NCBI GenBank assembly: GCA_002305765.1
Contig: DBQU01000098.1
Location: 1 to 11,268, forward strand
Direction of reading: 5' to 3'
DNA from: Deltaproteobacteria bacterium UBA1386
GTDB taxonomy: Bacteria > Desulfobacterota > Syntrophorhabdia > Syntrophorhabdales > Syntrophorhabdaceae
DNA: 11,268 bases
Shown here: piece by piece, positions 7,427 through 11,268 of the stretch
Numbering within the stretch: position 1 is the stretch's first letter
Layout: every line of letters begins with the position of its first letter
Program-made: the position numbers and the translations under genes
The notes under the pieces: generated by a model
Told to the model about the DNA's origin: nothing
The model's database searches: none
The model's input: the letters and a program-made list of their open reading frames with translations, nothing else

Positions 7427-7433
7427 GGGGACC
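7417..7433 (+). other. hairpin with the bioF stop codon as its loop
   Basis: GGTCCCC (7417-7423), TGA (7424-7426, the stop codon), GGGGACC (7427-7433): a perfect 7-bp, mostly G-C stem whose three-nucleotide loop is the stop. No T-run follows, so it is not a standard intrinsic terminator. It may stabilise the mRNA 3' end or be a chance feature of GC-rich sequence. Confidence 0.6.
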
Positions 7434-7434
7434 G

Positions 7435-7546
7435 CTTGAATGGCTTGAATCGCTTGAATCGCTTGAGAGTGAAGGCAAAGAGGCTGAATGCGGCTGAATG
7501 CCGGAATATGGAAGATAAGGTTTTTGGCCCTCAACGGGATATCGAC
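7435..7546 (+). repeat. 9-bp tandem-unit element, copy A
   Basis: Starts with CTTGAATGG, CTTGAATCG, CTTGAATCG and CTTGAG in perfect 9-bp register (7435-7467). It contains a 10-bp tandem, GGCTGAATGC twice (7482-7501), and a block AGATAAGGTTT-N3-GCCCTCAA (7513-7534) that recurs in copy B at 7757-7778 with the same 3-nt gap. TCAACGGG at 7531-7538 has an inverted partner, CCCGTTGA, at 7684-7691, beyond the palindrome at 7580-7661. This is the first third of the 393-bp gap between bioF and bioA. A possible 87-codon frame through it is only translated repeat sequence. Confidence 0.65.
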
Positions 7547-7579
7547 AAAGCTGGTTTTCGAGTTCGACTCGTGTTATAT

Positions 7580-7661
7580 CGTCATTCCGGCGAAGGCCGG
7601 AATCCAGGAAATATGAGGGAGCAGGAAAACCTCCGGATCCCGGATCGAGTCCGGGATGACG
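7580..7661. repeat. 82-bp palindromic element (CGTCATTCC ... GGGATGACG)
   Basis: CGTCATTCCGG at 7580-7590 and CCGGGATGACG at 7651-7661 are near-perfect inverted ends. Inside the left half is ATTCCGGCGAAGGCCGGAAT (7584-7603), itself a hairpin; inside the right half is ATCCCGGATCGAGTCCGGGAT (starts 7637), another. Elements with these CGTCATTCCGGCGAAGGCCGGAATCC-type ends, of which this is one, are a widely dispersed intergenic family in proteobacterial genomes. It lies between copies A and B of the 9-bp-unit element. Confidence 0.75.
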
Positions 7662-7711
7662 ACGATGAGGACTTTATCGACGACCCGTTGAAGGTTTAAG
7701 ACAGGAGAAGG

Positions 7712-7791
7712 CTTGAATGGCTTGATCGGTTGCTGATAGGTGTAGATGTCCTTGAGAGATAAGGTTTCCAGCCCTCAAGCGACTCAAGCCG
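7712..7791. repeat. 9-bp tandem-unit element, copy B
   Basis: The left arm is CTTGAATGG CTTGATCGG (7712-7729) and the right arm TCAAGCGAC TCAAGCCG (7775-7791). The arms are inverted copies of each other (12 of 14 bases between 7712-7725 and 7775-7788). AGATAAGGTTT (7757-7767) plus GCCCTCAA (7771-7778) is shared with copy A. The right arm has the same orientation and unit as the array at 10-45. The element ends 14 nt before the bioA ribosome binding site, so it lies in the bioA leader or promoter region. Confidence 0.65.
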
Positions 7792-7819
7792 TTGTTTTGA
7801 TCCGAAGGAGCAAAAGACC

Positions 7820-9175
7820 ATGTACAGCAGCGAGCAGTTGAAGGATTGGGATAAGCGTTACATCTGGCACCCCTTTACCCAGATGGGGGATTACATGAGA
7901 AGCGATCCGCTCGTCATCGAGCGCGGTGAAGGCTTCCATCTCATAGATACCGAGGGGAGGCGCTACATTGACGGCGTTTCCTCGTTGTGGGTCCTCGTCC
8001 ACGGACACGGCCGAAAAGAGCTTACGGATGCCATGGAGAGGCAATCGAAGGAGCTTTGCCACTCGACCATGCTCGGTCTTGCCAACGTTCCCGCCATTGT
8101 CCTGGCGAAGCGGCTCGCGGAGATCACGCCGGCCGGCCTCGAAAAGGTGTTCTATTCCGACAACGGCTCCACGTCGGTGGAGATCGCCATCAAGATGTCC
8201 TATCAGTACTGGCAACAGAAGGGGGAGAAGAAAAAGAAGCGCTTCATATCCTTCCTGAACGGCTACCACGGCGACACCATAGGCTCCGTGAGCATCGGCG
8301 GCATCGACCTCTTCCACAAGGTCTACAGGCCGCTCCTCTTCCGGTCGTACAAGTCGCCCTCGCCCTACTGCTACCGCTGCCCCTTAAAGCTCGATCGCGC
8401 CTCCTGCGGCATGGCCTGCGTGGAGGAATTCGAACGCGTGGTCAAGAGATACAGGGACGAGGTCTGCGCCGTCGTGATCGAACCTCTCGTCCAGGGGGCC
8501 GGTGGGATGATCACCCAGCCCGAGGGTTTCCTGAGGAAGGTCTGGACCATCGCGAAGGAGAACGGGCTCCATTTCATCACCGACGAGGTGGCCGTGGGTT
8601 TCGGGCGCACCGGGTCCATGTTCGCCTGCGAACAGGAAGGCATCGAACCCGATTTCCTCTGCCTTGCCAAGGGGGTCACCGGGGGGTACCTTCCCCTCGC
8701 GGCCACGCTCACGACGCAGGAGATCTTCGGCGGTTTTCTCGGCCGCTTCGACCAGTTCAGGACATTCTTCCACGGCCACACCTATACGGGAAACCCCGTG
8801 GCCTGCTCCGTCGCCGTTGAGAACCTCGCCCTCTTCGAGAAGGAGCGGACGATAGAGCGCATGGCGGACAAGATAACCCTCCTTCGTGACGAGCTGAAAC
8901 GCTTCTCCGACCTGCCCGCCGTGGGGGAAGTCCGGCAGAGGGGCTTCATGGTCGGCATCGAGCTCGTCAAGAGCAGGAAGACCAAAAGGCCCTATCCCCC
9001 CGGCGCGAAGATCGGCCAGAATGTCACGCTGGCGGCGAGAAAGAGGGGCGCCATCATCAGGCCGCTCAGCGACGTCATCGTTCTCATGCCGCCCCCGGGC
9101 ATGGATGCCGGAACGCTCAAAGAGCTCGTGGACGTGACCTACGATTCCATAAAAGAAGCGACCGGCGCGCCCTGA
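7820..9175 (+). CDS. bioA: adenosylmethionine-8-amino-7-oxononanoate aminotransferase
   Basis: PLP class-III aminotransferase converting the BioF product to 7,8-diaminopelargonate, normally with S-adenosylmethionine as amino donor. The 451 residues carry WHPFTQM (16-22), typical of BioA, SSLWVLVHGH (54-63), SDNGSTSVEIAIK (113-125) for the PLP phosphate, NGYHGDT (147-153), FITDEVAVGFGRTG (252-265) with D255, the Schiff-base lysine K284 in LAKGVTGGYLP, and FHGHTYTGNP (317-326). Four cysteines, C184, C187, C196 and C200, form a C-X2-C-X8-C-X3-C cluster seen in the Bacillus-like branch of BioA; metal binding is possible but untested here. AAGGAG (7805-7810) lies 9 nt before the ATG. It is 393 bp from bioF with repeats between, so co-transcription is uncertain. 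Other class-III aminotransferases are less likely given HPFTQM and bioF nearby. Confidence 0.93.
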   Translation: MYSSEQLKDWDKRYIWHPFTQMGDYMRSDPLVIERGEGFHLIDTEGRRYIDGVSSLWVLVHGHGRKELTDAMERQSKELCHSTMLGLANVPAIVLAKRLAEITPAGLEKVFYSDNGSTSVEIAIKMSYQYWQQKGEKKKKRFISFLNGYHGDTIGSVSIGGIDLFHKVYRPLLFRSYKSPSPYCYRCPLKLDRASCGMACVEEFERVVKRYRDEVCAVVIEPLVQGAGGMITQPEGFLRKVWTIAKENGLHFITDEVAVGFGRTGSMFACEQEGIEPDFLCLAKGVTGGYLPLAATLTTQEIFGGFLGRFDQFRTFFHGHTYTGNPVACSVAVENLALFEKERTIERMADKITLLRDELKRFSDLPAVGEVRQRGFMVGIELVKSRKTKRPYPPGAKIGQNVTLAARKRGAIIRPLSDVIVLMPPPGMDAGTLKELVDVTYDSIKEATGAP

Positions 9176-9188
9176 AAGGACACGCCGG
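9162..9188 (+). other. imperfect hairpin around the bioA stop codon
   Basis: CCGGCG (9162-9167) pairs with CGCCGG (9183-9188), and CCT (9171-9173) with AGG (9177-9179), leaving the TGA stop (9173-9175) near the apex. A moderately T-rich stretch (CTTGTCTTGTTG) follows from 9194, so weak termination of bioA is possible in the 46-bp gap before the convergent chemotaxis gene. Confidence 0.4.
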
Positions 9189-9213
9189 CCGGCCTTGTCT
9201 TGTTGATCCTGTT

Positions 9214-9228
9214 CGTCTGTCTCAGACG
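9214..9228 (-). other. hairpin overlapping the stop codon of the chemotaxis gene
   Basis: CGTCTG (9214-9219) and CAGACG (9223-9228) form a perfect 6-bp stem with a 3-nt loop. On the minus strand the TGA stop (9224 to 9222) starts in the last stem pairs and ends in the loop. No T-run follows on either strand, so it is not a canonical terminator. Confidence 0.45.
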
Positions 9229-10865
9229 GAAAATCCCTTCACGACGCCCTGGAGGCTAACCGACAGGCGGGAGAGCTCGTCGGACGCCTGGCTGACCTGG
9301 CTCGACGCGGAGGATGTCTCCTTCGATATGTTGGCGATGGAGTCGATGTCCTTGCTGATGCCTTCCGATGTCGCCGTCATCTCTTCCGTGGCGGAGGCTA
9401 TCTGCTGTACCATGAGCTGCAGGTCGTCGACCTTTTTCACGATGTTGTTGAGGGCGTGACCCGCCTGCTGGGAAAGGTCGGCGCCCGAGGACACCTTCTT
9501 CTTCACGTCTTCCATGGCGTCAACCGCCCGGTTGACCTCTTTCTGGATGTTGCCGATCATGTCGGCGATCTCCGCCGTCGAATTGCCGGTCCTCTCCGCC
9601 AGCTTCTTGACCTCGTCGGCGACGACGGCAAACCCGCGGCCATGCTCGCCGGCGCGGGCCGCCTCGATGGCGGCGTTCAGCGCCAATAGGTTGGTCTGGT
9701 CGGCTATCTCATTGATAACGTTGACGATCTCACCGATCTGCTTGGAAAGCTCTCCCAGGGAGCGGACCATCGTTGCCGACGCGTCGACGGTGCTCGCTAT
9801 CTCCTCGACCTCCCTGACGGCCATGTCGACGACCTCCTTGCCGCTGCGGGCGACCTCGACGGTCTCCTGGCCCGACACCGCTATGTTGCCCGTATTGCGG
9901 GCCACGTCGATGACGGTCTGGCTCATCTCCTCCGAGGCCGTTGCCACCTGCATGGACATCTGGGCCTGATCGTCGGAGCCCTTCGACATCTGGACGGCGC
10001 TGGCGCTCAGCTGATGACTGGCGGAGGCTATGTTGTCCGCGGACGTGTTGATCTCGTGAACGACGCCACGCCACTTGGCGACCATGTTGCCCAGCGATTG
10101 GAGGAGGGCGCCCATCTCGTCGCCGCTCGTCACCTTCACGTCCACCGTGAGATCACCCTCGGCGAGCCTGTCGGCCACCTTCATGCCCTCCTCGAGGGAC
10201 CTCGTGATCTTCCGGACGGTAAAGAACGTTCCCGCGGCGATAAGGCCCATGATGACGAGGGAAATGGCGATGAAGACGATCCTCGCGCTGGCGGTCTCCT
10301 TCGTGAGCTCGTTGAACCGTATCTCGATCCGCTCCTCGCTCAGCTTGACGAGCTGTTTGAAGAGGCTGTCGATGGTGTTCGATATGGTGCTCGTATGCTC
10401 CGACCATATGGCCGATGCTTCGTCGTTCTTCCCTTCCATGGCGAACTTCGCCAGCTTCACGTTGTGTTCCTTGCCCTTGCCCAGCTGTTCCTTGATCCTC
10501 GCGAGGAGGCCGTCGAACTGAGCCTTCGTCTTCGGGTCCTTGACGTTCGCCATGACGCCCTCGATCTTCTTGATCGCTTCGCCGTAGGACTTGCGCGCCT
10601 GGTCTATCTTTGCCTTTTCCGCCTCCTTGAGGGCAGGGTCCTTCGTGAGGGCCATGCTGAGCATGGACTTGTCGATGGTGTCAACGGCGTCCTTGACCTG
10701 TTTGAAGGCCACGATCCGTCCGTAGTTGTTGTTGACGATGTGGTCCACCGAACGGCCCGAGCGGTCCAGGTAGTAATACCCCAGGGCGCCCATGACGAAT
10801 ATAAGGACCATGAGAACTGCCGCTCCGATACCAAGCTTCGTGCTGATCTTGAGATTGTTTGCCAT
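9222..10865 (-). CDS. methyl-accepting chemotaxis protein (4-helix-bundle sensor, HAMP, signalling domain)
   Basis: Inner-membrane chemoreceptor that controls CheA through CheW. The 547 residues have TM1 at about 11-32, a 160-residue helical extracytoplasmic domain (about 33-192, 4HB_MCP-like), TM2 at about 194-217, a HAMP domain at about 216-268 (ADRLAEGDLTV), and a long coiled-coil signalling domain with its conserved tip at about 383-418 (INEIADQTNLLALNAAIEAA, then GRGFAVVADEV). No C-terminal CheR-tethering pentapeptide is present. The ligand cannot be deduced. I chose the ATG at 10865 (MANNLKIS) because AAGGAG lies 6 nt upstream; the longer frame from 10937 adds 24 polar residues with no family match and would start inside the leader hairpin. 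It faces bioA tail to tail and diverges from the rRNA operon. A sigma28-like promoter at 10962-10988 implies flagellar-regulon control. Confidence 0.95.
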   Translation of the reverse strand: MANNLKISTKLGIGAAVLMVLIFVMGALGYYYLDRSGRSVDHIVNNNYGRIVAFKQVKDAVDTIDKSMLSMALTKDPALKEAEKAKIDQARKSYGEAIKKIEGVMANVKDPKTKAQFDGLLARIKEQLGKGKEHNVKLAKFAMEGKNDEASAIWSEHTSTISNTIDSLFKQLVKLSEERIEIRFNELTKETASARIVFIAISLVIMGLIAAGTFFTVRKITRSLEEGMKVADRLAEGDLTVDVKVTSGDEMGALLQSLGNMVAKWRGVVHEINTSADNIASASHQLSASAVQMSKGSDDQAQMSMQVATASEEMSQTVIDVARNTGNIAVSGQETVEVARSGKEVVDMAVREVEEIASTVDASATMVRSLGELSKQIGEIVNVINEIADQTNLLALNAAIEAARAGEHGRGFAVVADEVKKLAERTGNSTAEIADMIGNIQKEVNRAVDAMEDVKKKVSSGADLSQQAGHALNNIVKKVDDLQLMVQQIASATEEMTATSEGISKDIDSIANISKETSSASSQVSQASDELSRLSVSLQGVVKGFSV

Positions 10866-10905
10866 GATGTCTCCTTCCTCCGCTCCCGTATGAGTTTGTG
10901 GTTGA

Positions 10906-10923
10906 GGGCGGTCCCAACCGCCC
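10906..10923 (-). other. leader hairpin of the chemotaxis gene
   Basis: On the minus strand GGGCGGT and ACCGCCC form a perfect 7-bp stem with loop TGGG, about 40 nt before the start codon. An alternative fold overlaps it: GGTT (10899-10902), GGG (10906-10908), CCC (10913-10915) and AACC (10916-10919) can pair around a CGGT loop, so the two are mutually exclusive. No known riboswitch core, such as the c-di-GMP GEMM motif, is recognisable. Confidence 0.4.
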
Positions 10924-10961
10924 GATCTTCCTTCCATTGGCGCCTTCCGCGCGCATACTGT

Positions 10962-10988
10962 TTATCGGCAGACAAAAGGATATTATTA
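10962..10988 (-). promoter_or_regulatory. sigma28 (FliA)-type promoter of the chemotaxis gene
   Basis: Read on the minus strand, GCCGATAA (10969 to 10962) is an exact match to the FliA -10 consensus. Exactly 11 nt upstream, TAATAATA (10988 to 10981) stands where TAAAGTTT is expected: TAA agrees, the rest is weak. Chemoreceptor genes are classical class-3 flagellar genes read by sigma28, so position and identity agree. The predicted leader is about 90 nt. Confidence 0.7.
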
Positions 10989-11089
10989 ATCGGGGCACCC
11001 CGACGGCGCCCGGCCGGAAGGCGGGGGCTTCGTTCAGGGTACCGAATCCGTTATGATATCGGCAGACTCTCCACGGGTCACCTCCCGGG

Positions 11090-11150
11090 AAATATAAAAT
11101 AAAAAAAGTTTGAGACTATCGCTTGACATCCCGGAGAAAATAAGTATAAT
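11090..11150 (+). promoter_or_regulatory. rRNA operon promoter with UP-like element
   Basis: TTGACA (11123-11128) and TATAAT (11145-11150) are both perfect consensus boxes with a 16-nt spacer, as in many rRNA P1 promoters. The stretch just upstream, roughly 11090-11112, is almost pure A/T (AAATATAAAATAAAAAAAG), the position and composition of an UP element contacting the RNA polymerase alpha subunit. Transcription would start near 11157, about 85 nt before the 16S gene. Confidence 0.85.
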
Positions 11151-11173
11151 TATGCTTGCTTCAAGGTTGAACG

Positions 11174-11187
11174 TTGTTCTTTGAAAA
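11174..11187 (+). promoter_or_regulatory. boxA-like rRNA antitermination site
   Basis: TTGTTCTTTGAAAA lies in the transcribed leader between the promoter and 16S and resembles the boxA element (TGCTCTTTAACA in E. coli, GTTCTTTGAAAAC-like in other phyla) bound by NusB-NusE. A short hairpin, CTAATT (11213-11218) / AATTAG (11226-11231), follows closer to the 16S 5' end and may take part in processing. Confidence 0.55.
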
Positions 11188-11242
11188 TAGTAATTAAATA
11201 GCAGGTCCACGTCTAATTCTGAAAAAATTAGTAGTTCAGGTT

Positions 11243-11268
11243 TGTTTTGAGAGTTTGATCCTGGCTCA
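11243..11268 (+). rRNA. rrs: 16S rRNA, 5' end (partial, runs off the window)
   Basis: AGAGTTTGATCCTGGCTCA at 11250-11268 is the universal start of bacterial 16S rRNA (E. coli position 8 onwards). Extrapolating back seven bases puts the mature 5' end near 11243. Only about 26 nt are present, too few for taxonomy. Confidence 0.95.

Larger units (their letters stand above)
10866..11242. other. 377-bp divergent regulatory region between the chemotaxis gene and the rRNA operon
   Basis: No gene is supported here. Reading leftwards it holds the chemotaxis-gene leader with its hairpin and sigma28-type promoter; reading rightwards, the rRNA promoter, boxA-like site and 16S leader. Between them, 10990-11003 is a near-perfect palindrome (TCGGGG-CA-CCCCGA) directly upstream of the sigma28 -35 region, and 11-bp TATCGGCAGAC occurs at 10963-10973 and again at 11057-11067. 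A 362-codon plus-strand frame starting in the chemotaxis gene runs into this area but is a shadow. Confidence 0.6.

Noticed and set aside
6200..7534. 444-codon minus-strand frame antisense to bioF
   Set aside because: Shadow of the GC-rich codon bias of bioF; low-complexity His/Arg/Gly/Asp-rich product, no domain, no ribosome binding site.
7436..7699. 87-codon plus-strand frame in the bioF-bioA gap
   Set aside because: It is translation of the CTTGAATCG array and the CGTCATTCC palindrome (RHSGEGRNP-type peptides are the usual artefact of that repeat).
7435..7791. Possible CRISPR array from repeated units
   Set aside because: Units are 9 bp, contiguous and without unique spacers of constant length; no cas genes.
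9176..9221. Bidirectional intrinsic terminator between bioA and the chemotaxis gene
   Set aside because: Only short imperfect stems (GCCGGCCGGC, CGTCTG/CAGACG) and no T-run on either strand; listed only as stop-codon hairpins.
10866..10937. Longer N-terminus for the chemotaxis protein (start at 10937)
   Set aside because: The extra 24 residues are polar, precede a normal receptor N-terminus and TM1, and the internal ATG at 10865 has the better ribosome binding site.
10866..10980. c-di-GMP or other riboswitch in the chemoreceptor leader
   Set aside because: The leader is about 90 nt and lacks the conserved GEMM or other known aptamer core sequences.
10014..11102. 362-codon plus-strand frame over the chemotaxis gene and its promoter region
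   Set aside because: Overlaps a well-supported receptor gene and its sigma28 promoter; product rich in Leu/Arg/His/Asp with no recognisable fold.

Overview
The window is 11.3 kb of GC-rich bacterial chromosome holding seven complete protein genes, one probable microprotein gene and the first bases of a 16S rRNA gene. The gene content suggests an anaerobic, flagellated, biotin-synthesising Gram-negative bacterium. A glutaconyl-CoA decarboxylase alpha subunit points to glutarate/aromatic or amino-acid fermentation, as in syntrophic deltaproteobacterial lineages (Desulfobacterota, for example Syntrophus or Syntrophorhabdus types). This placement is inference from gene content and sequence style, not from a search.

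Layout. Bases 121-2645 hold endonuclease III and transketolase, 2 nt apart and surely co-transcribed. A 157-bp inverted-repeat element fills the gap to a GTG-started stand-alone AICAR formyltransferase (PurH without its IMP cyclohydrolase domain), followed 35 nt later by a 25-residue single-span membrane peptide. After another imperfect palindrome, a sigma70-like promoter and a strong ribosome binding site drive gcdA (4410-6128), which ends in a textbook intrinsic terminator. bioF follows, preceded by a GTTAAC-N15-GTTGAC site that resembles a biotin-repressor (BirA) operator. A repeat-filled 393-bp gap then separates bioF from bioA. A methyl-accepting chemotaxis protein gene lies convergent to bioA on the minus strand and has a sigma28-type flagellar promoter. 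Divergent from it, a consensus promoter with an A-rich upstream element and a boxA-like antitermination site leads into 16S rRNA, whose first ~26 nt close the window.

How the genes fit together. GcdA is the carboxyltransferase of a biotin-dependent enzyme, and the two genes just downstream make biotin, so 4337-9175 reads as a biotin-enzyme plus biotin-supply neighbourhood. Transketolase and AICAR formyltransferase are central pentose-phosphate and purine functions. The remaining genes are housekeeping (DNA repair, rRNA) and chemotaxis.

No dramatic unknown system is visible. The most unusual content is intergenic: several elements whose ends are short tandem units in inverted orientation (9-bp CTTGAATCG family, ATGACCA family, a GGGA-rich palindrome), hairpins placed on the stop codons of three genes, a possible membrane microprotein, and the domain-split purine enzyme.
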